A DNA stretch of 64,000 nt. It comes from a bacterium (GTDB lineage Bacteria; Zhuqueibacterota; Zhuqueibacteria; Zhuqueibacterales; Zhuqueibacteraceae). The notes beneath the pieces are model-generated. The model ran no database searches. It had not been told where the DNA came from and was given only the letters and a program-made list of their open reading frames with translations. The stretch is taken from the NCBI GenBank assembly GCA_023150945.1, contig JAKLJX010000011.1:124001-188000 (forward strand), in the 5' to 3' direction. Positions 47,376 to 56,220 of this stretch are shown in pieces. The first letter of the stretch is position 1; every line of letters starts with the position of its first letter. A program made the position numbers and the translations under genes.

Positions 47376-48983
47376 TCAGTAAATGTCCCAGTCACCCTGA
47401 CGATAATAATGATAAACCGTCAAGTCAAGCTCGTTTGTCACGGCCACCGCGTCGAGCTGATCCAGCACGCCCTTGCCGAAATGCAGCATGTGCACCATGG
47501 CCGCGCGATTGAGAAACTTGGTGGGCACTGCCGCGAAGTCAGCAGCCAGCAGCGCTGTCTGCAATGCCGCTTCATTGGCCGGTGCCGCTTTCAGGCCCAG
47601 CACCCAACCCCATTCGCCCATCGTGGGAATGTGATTGTGATACGCGACCGCGGTCAGGCCGGCGGCGCGCATGGTCTTGAGAATCGAAAGAAAGGCCAGC
47701 TTGGAGAAAAACGGGCTGGTGGCCTGGGTCACCATTCTCCCGCCCACCGCCAGATGCCGCGCCGCCAGCGCGTAGAACTCGCGCGTGTAAAGCCGGGCAA
47801 GCTCGATCGTCTTGGGATCCGGCAAGTCGATGATGATGACGTCATAGATACGGCTGTCGTCCTGCAGAAAACGATACGCATCCTGAGGCACGAGCTGCAC
47901 GCGGCCGTCCTGCAGCGCGCCCTGATTGAGCTTGAGAAAAAGCGGATGGCTGGCTGCCAGCGCGGTAATGGCCGGGTCGATGTCCACCAGCGTCACCTGC
48001 TGCACGCTGCGGTGTTTCAATACCTCGCGCAGCGCCAGGCCATCGCCGCCGCCGAGAATCAACACCCGCGCCGCCGGTCCCACGCTCATCGCCGGGTGCA
48101 CCAGCGGCTCGTGATATTTCTCCTCATCGTAGCTGCTGAATTGCTCATTGCCGTCGAGATAGAGCCAGAAGTGGTCGCGCCATTGCGTGAGCACGATTTT
48201 TTGATAGGGCGTCTGCTCTTGATAGATGATGCGGTCGCGATATTTCGCTTGTTCGCCGAACAGCACGATGGGCTGCGCGCCGAGGGCCAGGCCGGCGAGC
48301 AGAACCGGCACGGCTGCAAAAGCGAACATCAGCCGCCGGCGAAAGTGCAGCAGCTTGCGATTGCTCCAAAACAGCATGGCGGCTACCGCAAAGTTCACCG
48401 CACCGACGGCAATCGGCGTGTACGTGAGTCCCCAATAAGGCAATGCCACGAACGCAAACAGCAAGCCGCCCAGCAGCGCGCCGTAGTAGTCCTTCTCCAG
48501 CACCGCGCTGAGATTGACGCGCAACTCTTCGAAGAAATCATTGAGGCGCGCCACCAGCGGAATCTCCAGCCCGATGAGCACGCCGATGGCAGCCGACATG
48601 AGATAGATGAACAGCCCGACTTCCGTGATATAAGCCGACAGCAGATAAGCGAGCAGCGCGCTGACCGCGCACAACACCGACAGGGCCAGTTCCACCACCA
48701 GAAACGCCTCCAGCAGCCGGTGATGGATGTGCTTGCTCAGGCGGCTGCCCAGTCCCATCGCGAACAGCATGAGCGATATCGTCAGCGCCCATTGCCGCAC
48801 CGAGTTCCCCAGCAGATAGCTCGCCAGGGTGGACATGGCATATTCCGCCACGATGCCCGCCAGGCCGGTGGCGAAGATGCAGGCCTTCAACAGCAGGCTG
48901 CGGCGCCGGCGGCCGTCTTTGGATTCGGGTGATGAAGCGCGTTGCGCCGTTTCAGATGCAACGGCGGGGCGGGAGAGGCTCAT
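47376..48983 (-). CDS. Membrane-anchored spermidine synthase-like aminopropyltransferase
   Basis: A 535-residue protein. The N-terminal half has seven hydrophobic segments (from ACIFATGLAGIVAEYAM to AAMLFWSNRKL). The C-terminal half is a spermidine synthase fold: YQKIVLTQW, LYLDGNEQFSSYDE, VLILGGGDGLALREVL (nucleotide-binding Gly motif), VDIDPAI and IIIDLPDPKT (active-site Asp region). Such fusions are found in operons with PspA and DUF350 proteins and may act on membrane-associated amine acceptors. Its first codon lies 554 bases downstream of the DUF350 gene's stop, with a repeat element between. Confidence 0.88.
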   Translation of the reverse strand: MSLSRPAVASETAQRASSPESKDGRRRRSLLLKACIFATGLAGIVAEYAMSTLASYLLGNSVRQWALTISLMLFAMGLGSRLSKHIHHRLLEAFLVVELALSVLCAVSALLAYLLSAYITEVGLFIYLMSAAIGVLIGLEIPLVARLNDFFEELRVNLSAVLEKDYYGALLGGLLFAFVALPYWGLTYTPIAVGAVNFAVAAMLFWSNRKLLHFRRRLMFAFAAVPVLLAGLALGAQPIVLFGEQAKYRDRIIYQEQTPYQKIVLTQWRDHFWLYLDGNEQFSSYDEEKYHEPLVHPAMSVGPAARVLILGGGDGLALREVLKHRSVQQVTLVDIDPAITALAASHPLFLKLNQGALQDGRVQLVPQDAYRFLQDDSRIYDVIIIDLPDPKTIELARLYTREFYALAARHLAVGGRMVTQATSPFFSKLAFLSILKTMRAAGLTAVAYHNHIPTMGEWGWVLGLKAAPANEAALQTALLAADFAAVPTKFLNRAAMVHMLHFGKGVLDQLDAVAVTNELDLTVYHYYRQGDWDIY

Positions 48984-49537
48984 AATGCCTTAGTAGTGCC
49001 TTAGTCAAATTTGTGCAAAAAAAGCAAAGATTCTTTCAAGGAGTGCCATTTTGATCTGTGTTTATAAGGGTTTCGTAACACTTTTTCAAATCTCCAACTT
49101 TTGAGATTCTTGCTAAAAGAATTCACGCAAAGACGAAGAGCCGCAAAGGCCCGCAAAGGTTTTTCAATCATTTGTTCTCTTCATGAAAGTCTGAAGTCAA
49201 GATTTTCTTTGCGTATCTTTGCGTCTTTGCGTGCGCTGTTGTTTTTCTTTTTTGGTTGCGGCTCGTCCGCGTTGTGGCAGTGCCGTGCGAAAATGTTTCA
49301 ACCTCGGCTGAGCCGGGTTTTCCGAAACTTTGAGCACCGTGGAAACTCTGAGGATTTTGATGCCTCGGTCAGCAGCTGCAGGAATATTTTCTTAAAGGCT
49401 GGCCTTTCGGAGAATCACGAATAGTTCAGGCGAGGTGATTCGCACCTGATTTGCAAGCGCCTCGTCACCACGAAGTAGTCAACCACCTTCGCCCCGCCGC
49501 CATCGTGTGAATTCGCGGGCCTCATGCCGGGTACTTC
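48984..49537. other. Intergenic region carrying a MITE-like repeat
   Basis: 554 bases between two minus-strand genes of the same functional module. It contains the GCAAAGA inverted repeat element (49120-49234). The plus-strand ORF spanning it is a translation artefact of the repeat. The AT-rich stretch at 49000-49110 is the likely promoter region of the spermidine synthase gene. Confidence 0.6.
49120..49234. repeat. MITE-like inverted repeat (CACGCAAAGACG ... CGTCTTTGCGTG)
   Basis: CACGCAAAGACG at 49124-49135 is the perfect complement of CGTCTTTGCGTG at 49222-49233. Both arms carry GCAAAG/CTTTGC units repeated with about 10-12-base period (GCAAAGAC, GCAAAGGC, GCAAAGG; and the complement on the right). 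This pattern is the widely scattered 'acgcaaagacgcaaagg' repeat known in many bacterial genomes. No transposase is encoded in it. Confidence 0.75.
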
Positions 49538-50380
49538 TCACACCACCCAGCCGAGCAGCAGTGAAGCCGCGATGTAGGAGAATGCCTCGATCGCGCCGGC
49601 GCCGATATTGGGCGTGGCTTGCTTGACCAGCTCCGCGGTCAGGCGTTTGCCCGGCAGCAGCACCTGATCGGTGATCAGGCGGATGAGCGGCAGCAAGATC
49701 AAACCAAAAGCGAGAAAGCCGCCGAACTTGAGCAGCGCCTCCCGCCACGAGATGAAATCGCCGCTGACGCTGACACGCACGATATTGCCCACCGCGACCA
49801 ACATGCCGGCAAAGGACACCCCGACCGCGACGTTGTCTTTTTCGAGATTGGCATGAACGTCATAAGGCAGCAGCCAGCCGTACACGCGGCTCGCCAAAAT
49901 CAGCGCGGCCTGGCCCAGCAGCCAGAACACCGCGGCGGTGAGCAAATCGCCGCTGCCGGAAAGCGCGCCGGCAATGATCAAACCGGTGGCGATGTGGTTG
50001 GCCGCCACGATGATGCCGGTGCCGGCATTGCGGTCGCGAATGATCTCCTGCTCGTCATCGAACTTGGGCAGAATCAGCCAATCGTTCAGGAAGCTGGCGA
50101 AATTGAGCAGCACGATGGAAATGCCGCCGTAGAGAAAAATGCCGATGAGATCCTCGCGCAGGCTGGTGGCGGTGCCGGACAGCACGCCGCCGATGGCGAA
50201 GACCAAGCCGAGATGATAGCCGATCATCACCAGGGCCAGGGCGAAATTATCGCGTTCCAACAGTTCTTCGCGCAAAACGAAATGGCGGTGCAGGCCGCTG
50301 TACACCCATTTTCCGAGAAAGAAAAGCACGAAGGCCGAGCCGAGATAGACCAGGCCGGAAAGAAATTGATCGAGTGACAT
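49538..50380 (-). CDS. DUF350 membrane protein (duplicated domain)
   Basis: A 280-residue polytopic membrane protein with about eight hydrophobic segments arranged as two DUF350 repeats (each with the pattern ERDNFALALVMIGYHLG / EKDNVAVGVSFAGMLV). E. coli YjfL, encoded beside the PspA paralogue YjfJ, belongs to the same family. Molecular function is unknown. Here the gene lies 15 bases after the lipoprotein gene. Context supports an envelope-stress role. Confidence 0.87.
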   Translation of the reverse strand: MSLDQFLSGLVYLGSAFVLFFLGKWVYSGLHRHFVLREELLERDNFALALVMIGYHLGLVFAIGGVLSGTATSLREDLIGIFLYGGISIVLLNFASFLNDWLILPKFDDEQEIIRDRNAGTGIIVAANHIATGLIIAGALSGSGDLLTAAVFWLLGQAALILASRVYGWLLPYDVHANLEKDNVAVGVSFAGMLVAVGNIVRVSVSGDFISWREALLKFGGFLAFGLILLPLIRLITDQVLLPGKRLTAELVKQATPNIGAGAIEAFSYIAASLLLGWVV

Positions 50381-50395
50381 GCAATGCTCCCTCAG

Positions 50396-51112
50396 TTATT
50401 TGCCAAAACCACGGCTGCTGCGGCTGCGCACGCGGCTCATGTTGCTGCGCCGCACGCGTTCCTGCACTTTTTTCGAGAAGCGTTCCTTGGCCAGACGATC
50501 GCGCTCCAGCCGCCGTTCGAAAAACGTCTTGTGGGTTTCGCGGGTCTGCGTGCCGTTGGTGCCGAACTCACGGTTACGGCCGAAATAGGGCCGGCCGCCG
50601 GCGCGCTGCTCGCGATAGTCCTGCCAATCGTTGAAGAAGACCGGCCGGCTCATCATGCCGAAAAGATGGCTGAGCAGAGCATACTTGCCGTAGAATTCCC
50701 AGAAGGAATTGCCGCCGGCATCGGTTTGCCAGGTGCCGTAGCGCGGGTCGCCGACATAGTCATAGCCGGGCGGCGCCGGCAGCCCGGCCGCGGTGGTCTC
50801 CGGCGTTTTGCTGGCGAGGGCCATGCCCAAGTATTCGTCGTACTTTTCGTACTCACCGCGGCCGACACGCAGCCAGCCGGTCACTTCGGTTTTGTAGCGC
50901 AGGCTGTCCGCGGCGGCGCCTGGCTCGGCATGAATGAGCTTGTAGCGGTGAAAATGATCATCGAAGAAATTGCCCTCCTGCTTCATGTCTTCGAGAATGA
51001 TGGAATACTCCGGATAGCGGTCAAGCTCGCGCGCCAGGCGCTCCAGATGGGAACTCGGGCTGCACGCCAACAGCAGGGCGGCGGCCGGGACCAGCAGGGT
51101 GTTGCGCTGCAC
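50396..51112 (-). CDS. Hypothetical lipoprotein of the PspA-DUF350 module
   Basis: A 238-residue predicted lipoprotein: short signal sequence with lipobox LLAC (Cys17). The mature part has acidic helical LERLARELDRYPEYSIILEDM and an aromatic region (FFDDHFHRYKLIH, NSFWEFYGKYALLSHLFGMM). A highly basic C-terminal tail (from about residue 195) is rich in Arg and Ser. The DUF1190/YjfM-like position in comparable operons suggests a related role, but I cannot confirm family. It is 24 bases downstream of the DUF4178 gene and 15 bases before the DUF350 gene. Confidence 0.78.
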   Translation of the reverse strand: MQRNTLLVPAAALLLACSPSSHLERLARELDRYPEYSIILEDMKQEGNFFDDHFHRYKLIHAEPGAAADSLRYKTEVTGWLRVGRGEYEKYDEYLGMALASKTPETTAAGLPAPPGYDYVGDPRYGTWQTDAGGNSFWEFYGKYALLSHLFGMMSRPVFFNDWQDYREQRAGGRPYFGRNREFGTNGTQTRETHKTFFERRLERDRLAKERFSKKVQERVRRSNMSRVRSRSSRGFGK

Positions 51113-51136
51113 GGGACGATCCTTTCAGGAGGGCGT

Positions 51137-51700
51137 TCAGGAGAGTGAGGTGTCTGCGCCCGGCAAAATGTTGGTGAATTCGTATTCGTGCACGGGCTGG
51201 CTCAGCCAGGCGGCGAATTCGGTCTCACTCCATTGTTCCACCGTCACCACCGTGTCGTCCTGCTCGTTGACGTAGCTCCAATAGATGAATTCCTGTGCCG
51301 GTTCACGGCCGTGCTCATAGCAGTAGCCCGGCCCGGATTCCTCGAGATAATACTCTTTGTCTGCGAAGGTGAGGGTGTCGGGCGGATCCTCGTGCTGGCG
51401 GATATGCTGGCGAATGCTGCTGCCCAGCTCGCCGAGCGGCAGCCGCTGCGACCAGTACCATACCACTTCGCGCTGCAAATCTTCGCGTTCGAGCCAGCGG
51501 GTTTCGGATCCTGAGTTGAGCTCCCATTCCTCGGAGAGGTAGCCTTCGCCGAAATCATTGCGGGCATAGCCGGTCACCTGCCAGGTGTGGCCGGCGTAAT
51601 CGACGAGATAGCCCGGGCGCAGCTTGGCGAGCACGAGATCGGTGAGCGGATCAAAACCGCTGTTTGACTTTTTGCTGTTGAAGAAATCACGCAGCCCCAT
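51137..51700 (-). CDS. DUF4178 domain protein
   Basis: A 187-residue soluble protein resembling DUF4178: MGLRDFFNSKK, then LRPGYLVDYAGHTWQVTG, LSEEWELNSGSETRWLERED, ending with a beta-rich part (VVTVEQWSETEFAAWL and EYEFTNILPG). The fold is beta-rich and function unknown. DUF4178 genes are repeatedly found next to DUF350, spermidine synthase and PspA genes. It is the first gene of the minus-strand module and its promoter must lie in the region right of 51700. Confidence 0.85.
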   Translation of the reverse strand: MGLRDFFNSKKSNSGFDPLTDLVLAKLRPGYLVDYAGHTWQVTGYARNDFGEGYLSEEWELNSGSETRWLEREDLQREVVWYWSQRLPLGELGSSIRQHIRQHEDPPDTLTFADKEYYLEESGPGYCYEHGREPAQEFIYWSYVNEQDDTVVTVEQWSETEFAAWLSQPVHEYEFTNILPGADTSLS

Positions 51701-51787
51701 GCGGCCTGCCTTTCGGAATTGGGGGCGTTAGATGTGTGCAAGATCGGCGGAGAAAACCTGAGCTGGTCTCTGTCCAGAATTGTTGAA

Positions 51788-51801
51788 ACCGCCCGGGCGG
51801 T
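51788..51801. repeat. 14-bp perfect palindrome, copy 1 (ACCGCCCGGGCGGT)
   Basis: The palindrome is extended by imperfectly matching GAAAC before it and GTTTC after it. An identical 14-mer occurs at 52081-52094. It is 87 bp upstream of the DUF4178 start on the minus strand, so it may be an operator or a terminator-type hairpin. Confidence 0.65.
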
Positions 51802-52080
51802 GGCGTTTCGGACGTTCAGTAGTCCTGCAGTCGTCTTCTGCGGAGGAAGCCGGTGTCATCGTCCCGTTATGCTGGACACATCTGCCCGGCAAAGACACTA
51901 TTTCAATGCTCGAGAAAATGAGTCTGAATGACATTGCGACTGCACAGCTCAAATAAAGCAGAAGAATGAGCCATTGGCGTCCTGGTGTCACGCCCGCGAA
52001 TATAGCGGCAGAAATTGCCAGAGTCAAGCGCGAAGCCGGTCGCAGATAAAGCCCCGGGCAAGAATTTAGTCATTTAAAGA

Positions 52081-52094
52081 ACCGCCCGGGCGGT
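52081..52094. repeat. 14-bp perfect palindrome, copy 2 (ACCGCCCGGGCGGT)
   Basis: Identical to the palindrome at 51788-51801, flanked by GA and GGGTTTCTT, giving a longer imperfect stem with a T-rich stretch on the plus strand. No gene ends just upstream on that strand, so termination of a coding transcript is not obvious. Confidence 0.6.
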
Positions 52095-52190
52095 GGGTTT
52101 CTTCAACTGGCTAAACATTTACAGCCCCGGCCATTGCTGAGTCGAATCTCCACCTTGCCGCTTGGAGCAACCGCAAGGCAAGGAAGATCG

Positions 52191-52239
52191 CCAACAGATG
52201 GCAAAGCTTTTTATCAGTTGGGTTGTTTCTATCTGTTGG
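52191..52239. repeat. Dispersed hairpin element, copy B (CCAACAGAT/ATCTGTTGG)
   Basis: CCAACAGAT (52191-52199) and ATCTGTTGG (52231-52239) are perfectly complementary. The right part, TTGTTTCTATCTGTTGG, closely resembles the right arm of the element at 22811-22870. Confidence 0.6.
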
Positions 52240-52665
52240 AAGAATTCTTATGCTCTTGATTGAGACGATACCAGCGGGATTCCTGCAATTGCACTGCGGG
52301 CATGCAATACGCACGGGGGAGAGTCAAGGTTACGCGCAGCGGACGGAATCTTTTTGGAGGTAGGGGCGAGCAGGCACGGGGCGCCCGGCACTGGAAATCC
52401 GCTCAGCATTTCCCACCTGACATTGAATGCTCCCGTTTTCCCTTTCTCTTTGTTTGCATTCTGATCTTGAACGCTTCAGCAAAGCGTCCGCAGCGGGGAG
52501 AGATCGAGCTTTCTCTTGATGAAATCGAGGGTGCGGGTTAAATTGTTGAAAAGGGCAACAATCCTTCCGATTGTGAACGACAGCTGGCTGCTTCCTCCCG
52601 CCTGCTGCACCGTTTGTCGTTCTTCCGGAACGGGGAAAGGCTGCCTTGCTGAAGGAAAATTTTTG

Positions 52666-53430
52666 ATGCCTCCGCCCCAGTTGGTACTCTATTCGCCAGC
52701 GCCGCCACGCTGTACTTGCCGCTTTCGCGTTTTCGCCGCTGCCTTCGAATGTCACATTGCTCTTTCCGCCGCGAGTTTTCACAAGAAAATACACGCGGTG
52801 GGCGCGGACGCCGCAGTCGTTTGCTTTTGCTCTGCGCGAGCCGAACAAGCGCCGGAACTGCTCACGCTGGGAAGGTTGGACAGCCTGGTGCCGGTCATAT
52901 CCTGCTCAGAGTCCCTTGACCCGGATTTCATTCAACAGGCAGCACAACATGGCATAGACCGTTTTGTGCTGTGCGATATGGCTCCGGAAAAAATCAGAGA
53001 CATTATATACGAAGCCATTCGCCACGGTGGGTTGAAAGCGTTTTTAGAAGCGCGCCACCCCGGCAGCCTTTCTTCTTCTCCGCATACGCATAAAATGATT
53101 GACGAAATCGTGCACTCCTTTCCGCATCGGTTGAGTGAATATGATATTGCGCGGCGTTTAGGAATCAGCCGAAGCTGGTTGCAGAAGCTCTGCCGGCGAT
53201 TTTTCGATCTCTCTTTCAAGCAATTGCTGCGTCGCATTTGGGTCTATCACGCCTTGCGCCTCATGCAGCATACCAATCTTGATAATGGGGAAATCGCGCT
53301 TCAGCTCAATTACAGCGAAGCCAGCAATCTCGCCCGCGATTTTCGCAAAGAGTTGGGGTGCTCTCCCACTGCGGCGCGCCTGCGCCTCGCCACCCAACGT
53401 CCGGAAAAATTGTTCCGTGATAAAAAATGA
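52666..53430 (+). CDS. AraC-family transcriptional regulator with degenerate receiver-like N terminus
   Basis: A 254-residue protein. GAAGGA lies 9 bases before the ATG at 52666; the open frame back to 52516 is leader. The N-terminal half (AVGADAAVVCFCSARAEQ, DSLVPVISCSESL, HGIDRFVLCDMAPEKI) has the alternating pattern of a receiver domain without its conserved Asp/Lys, so it is a pseudo-receiver at best. The C-terminal AraC/XylS DNA-binding domain has two helix-turn-helices: YDIARRLGISRSWLQKLCRR and LDNGEIALQLNYSEASNLAR. It probably controls the secreted-protein genes that follow 119 bp downstream (inference). Confidence 0.8.
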   Translation: MPPPQLVLYSPAPPRCTCRFRVFAAAFECHIALSAASFHKKIHAVGADAAVVCFCSARAEQAPELLTLGRLDSLVPVISCSESLDPDFIQQAAQHGIDRFVLCDMAPEKIRDIIYEAIRHGGLKAFLEARHPGSLSSSPHTHKMIDEIVHSFPHRLSEYDIARRLGISRSWLQKLCRRFFDLSFKQLLRRIWVYHALRLMQHTNLDNGEIALQLNYSEASNLARDFRKELGCSPTAARLRLATQRPEKLFRDKK

Positions 53431-53549
53431 GTGCTCGTTTGGAATCAAAAGTGCCTGTTTGGATTTTGAGGAAATATGAAAAGGCGTATCTTGTGGCTGT
53501 TGATTGCACGCCAAATGCGTAACATGGGTTTCTGAAGCAGGAGGTCAAG

Positions 53550-54404
53550 ATGAGGAAGGGAAAATTTTTGCTCACCGTTTTTGTGGGCTTCGCGTTGACA
53601 AGCGAAATTGCGCACGCCCAACTCACCATTACAACCAGCGGGCAGATCGGGATCGGCGTCACCACGCCCGAGGTGAATACAAAGCTCCATGTCGTGCACA
53701 ACAACCTCTATGCAGGCTATTTTACGAGCAACGTAAACAGCACAACCGCCAAAGTGCTGCGCGCGGAATACACCGGCAGCGGTTCTTATGATGCGCGCGC
53801 AGTCTATGGAAGGTCCGTGCCGGTGGCAGGCAAAGGATACGGAGGGGAATTTATTGGAGGGTATATTGGCATAGTCGGCACCGCAACGGCCGCAGGCAGT
53901 GGCAACAGAGCAGCCGTTATTGCAACCGCCGGCGGCGGCAGTTCCGTTATTTACGGCGTTCTCGCCTCGGGATCGGGCGGCTCGACCAATTACGCCGGTT
54001 ATTTCAGCGGCAATGTGACGGTCACCGGCGCCTTTTCAAATCCCTCGGATGAAAATTTGAAGGATGACGTCGATTCTTTGCGCGCCGTGTTGCCGTTGGT
54101 GGCGAAGCTCAATCCCATAACCTTCACTTACAAAAAAGATCCCCAATATCAGCACATGAATTTGCCTTCCGGCACGCAATATGGCTTTGTTGCGCAAGAT
54201 TTGGAAGCGCTGTTTCCGGATTTGGTGAAAACGGAGAGCCATCCCTCCGCAGAAGAGCAGGAAGGCGGCTCGGGCGGAGATCCCCTCGTGTACAAGTCCG
54301 TCAACTTGATTGCGCTCATTCCCATTTTGGTCGAAGCGATTAAAGAGCAGCAGAAGATGATCGATGATCTCAAAGCGCAAGTGAACAGCTTGAGCCAAAA
54401 GTGA
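53550..54404 (+). CDS. Secreted protein with C-terminal S74 intramolecular chaperone domain
   Basis: A 284-residue protein with a signal peptide (FLLTVFVGFALTSEIAHA). The middle is Gly/Ala/Ser-rich and beta-prone (GIGVTTPEVNTKLHV, YAGYFTSNVNSTT). The C-terminal Peptidase_S74 domain begins FSNPSDENLKDDVDSL, with YGFVAQDLEALFPDLV and a closing coiled coil (EAIKEQQKMIDDLKAQVNSL). S74 domains trimerise fibre-like proteins and often cleave themselves at the Ser-Asp. GGAGG lies 5 bases before the ATG. It is 7 bp before the protease gene; composition of the whole trio is lower GC than surrounding genes. Confidence 0.85.
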   Translation: MRKGKFLLTVFVGFALTSEIAHAQLTITTSGQIGIGVTTPEVNTKLHVVHNNLYAGYFTSNVNSTTAKVLRAEYTGSGSYDARAVYGRSVPVAGKGYGGEFIGGYIGIVGTATAAGSGNRAAVIATAGGGSSVIYGVLASGSGGSTNYAGYFSGNVTVTGAFSNPSDENLKDDVDSLRAVLPLVAKLNPITFTYKKDPQYQHMNLPSGTQYGFVAQDLEALFPDLVKTESHPSAEEQEGGSGGDPLVYKSVNLIALIPILVEAIKEQQKMIDDLKAQVNSLSQK

Positions 54405-54411
54405 GGGCGAG

Positions 54412-56220
54412 ATGAATGCGCGCATGATGATGATTGCAAAGTTGACGGTGTTGGCAGCCTTGTTGGGCTTGGTAAACCTAGCCAAGGGACAACCGGATAC
54501 TTTAAAATGCCGCAAGGAAATTTTTTCTTTGAACTCCGGCATTCATGAAGGTAGCAAAATTTCTTTAAGTTCGCCCACGCCAGCTTTTCGAGGAACGGTC
54601 CAAATTGCCAATGCACCATGGGTGAAAATTTATTTTGGCAATTGCGAGCTGGGGCAAAACAGCTATATCAAAATGATCTCGCTGGACGACGGCGGCTATC
54701 AACGCCTCAACGCCATCAGCTTGAAGCAATGGCAAAATACTTCGGCTTATTTTAACGGCGATGCTGTTGACGTGGAGCTTCCTGTTGACCCCGAGGATAA
54801 AGGGATTTTCTTTGAGGTTGTGGAAGTGGTCGTGGGCGAACGTTTGGGAAGTTTGAGTAAGAATGGAGGAGCTTCTCAAGTTACAAGTGATCCATGCAGT
54901 GGCCCGCTTGGGATATGCGGTGGCTTCGATGATCGCGTACCCACAAGCCCACTTGATCACGCTGTGGGTCGAATAAGTGGAATAAGAACTTCCGATGGTC
55001 TCTCAGCAACTGTAGGAACTGGATGGATAGCTTCAAATGGAGCTTATATAACTGCTGGACATGTTCTTGCTGATGTTACGAACTATACTCACTCAGAATG
55101 GCTTGAATTTAATGTGCCAGCTTCTGACCCTGATGGCACACCGCATTTCGCCCATCCAAATGATCAATATGCTATTGATATGATCAATGCTATGTGGGAA
55201 TACCTTTACGATCAATATTGCGGGCGGGATTGGGGTGTGTTCCATTGCTTTCCTAACCCCAATACAGGGTTAGTACCAGTGCAAGCGCAAGATGCCTTCT
55301 ACCGTTTATCCCTCGACAACAATCCAACTACATTCCGCGTTACCGGTTTTGGTCTTGATGAATGCCCACCTGGGACGGGTACCGCTACGCTAAGGAATTC
55401 CAGTAGCAATACCCAGCAAACCAGTACGGGACCCAATTACGGAGAAGTAGGAAGTGGCAATTATGTTCATTGGAATTATGCCGTCGACATAAGAAATGGC
55501 AATTCTGGAAGCCCAATGATCCCCGAGGGTACTAGCTTGGCCGTTGGCATTCAAACGTGTGGTTCCTATGTCTGTCCAGATTTATTCAATCCCGACAATA
55601 ACAATCTCGCCACTTCATTTGATTGCGATGCTTTGGAAAATGAGGTTAATACGTTTCCCGGGGCCAACATCGTTTATGCGGACAACGGTCATCCTTTTGC
55701 TACTGGAAGTGGCACTGTATTTCGACCTTATAACACCGTAGCTGGAGCAGTTGCAGCCGTGCCAGCGGGTGGCATCGTAAGTATTGTCCGTGGGGCATAT
55801 AACGAAAGCATAACCATCAATACAGCCATGACGATCGTTGCGCCAGTTGGAAACGTTACGATCGGCCCAACACCGCCGCCCAAAATTGCTGAAGGCGGTT
55901 CTGGTACTGATCAAAAAGATTCCCCTAAAGAATCGACATCGAAGGAATATAGCCTTTCCCAAAACTACCCCAATCCGTTCAATCCAGAAACAACGATTGA
56001 ATATACGCTGCCTCAACCGAGTTTCGTGATCCTTAAGCTCTTTGACATACTTGCTCAAGAGGTAAGAACTTTGGTAAACGAATTTCAACAATCGGGAACT
56101 AAATCTGCGGTTTGGGATGGCAGAAATAATCACGGTCAACTCGTTCCAAGTGGTCAATATTTCTATCGACTCACCACAGATGGTTTTACAAAATCATACA
56201 AATCGTTGTTGTTGAGATGA
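54412..56220 (+). CDS. Trypsin-like serine protease with C-terminal sorting domain
   Basis: A 602-residue exported protein (signal sequence AKLTVLAALLGLVNLAKG). After an N-terminal beta domain of about 140 residues comes a chymotrypsin-fold protease: AYITAGHVLAD with the catalytic His near 217 and GNSGSPM with the catalytic Ser near 366; an Asp lies between. A stretch near residue 430 (FRPYNTVAGAVAAVPAGG) resembles the start of a beta-helix. The last 80 residues are a sorting domain (NYPNPFNPETTIEYTL, LFDILAQEVRTLVNE, SGQYFYRL). It is visibly AT-richer than the genome background. Overlaps the next gene by 4 bases (ATGA). Confidence 0.86.
   Translation: MNARMMMIAKLTVLAALLGLVNLAKGQPDTLKCRKEIFSLNSGIHEGSKISLSSPTPAFRGTVQIANAPWVKIYFGNCELGQNSYIKMISLDDGGYQRLNAISLKQWQNTSAYFNGDAVDVELPVDPEDKGIFFEVVEVVVGERLGSLSKNGGASQVTSDPCSGPLGICGGFDDRVPTSPLDHAVGRISGIRTSDGLSATVGTGWIASNGAYITAGHVLADVTNYTHSEWLEFNVPASDPDGTPHFAHPNDQYAIDMINAMWEYLYDQYCGRDWGVFHCFPNPNTGLVPVQAQDAFYRLSLDNNPTTFRVTGFGLDECPPGTGTATLRNSSSNTQQTSTGPNYGEVGSGNYVHWNYAVDIRNGNSGSPMIPEGTSLAVGIQTCGSYVCPDLFNPDNNNLATSFDCDALENEVNTFPGANIVYADNGHPFATGSGTVFRPYNTVAGAVAAVPAGGIVSIVRGAYNESITINTAMTIVAPVGNVTIGPTPPPKIAEGGSGTDQKDSPKESTSKEYSLSQNYPNPFNPETTIEYTLPQPSFVILKLFDILAQEVRTLVNEFQQSGTKSAVWDGRNNHGQLVPSGQYFYRLTTDGFTKSYKSLLLR

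Larger units (their letters stand above)
51701..52665. other. Long gene-free region with palindromic repeats
   Basis: 965 bases between the divergent DUF4178 and AraC-type genes. It contains two copies of the palindrome ACCGCCCGGGCGGT (51788 and 52081) and one copy of the AACAGAT hairpin element (52191-52239). Short ORFs on both strands do not look coding: skewed composition and no recognisable motifs. Promoters for both flanking genes must be here. Confidence 0.65.

Noticed and set aside
49101-49424. 107-residue plus-strand ORF
   Set aside because: It is translated from the GCAAAGA repeat; such ORFs are known artefacts of this repeat type.
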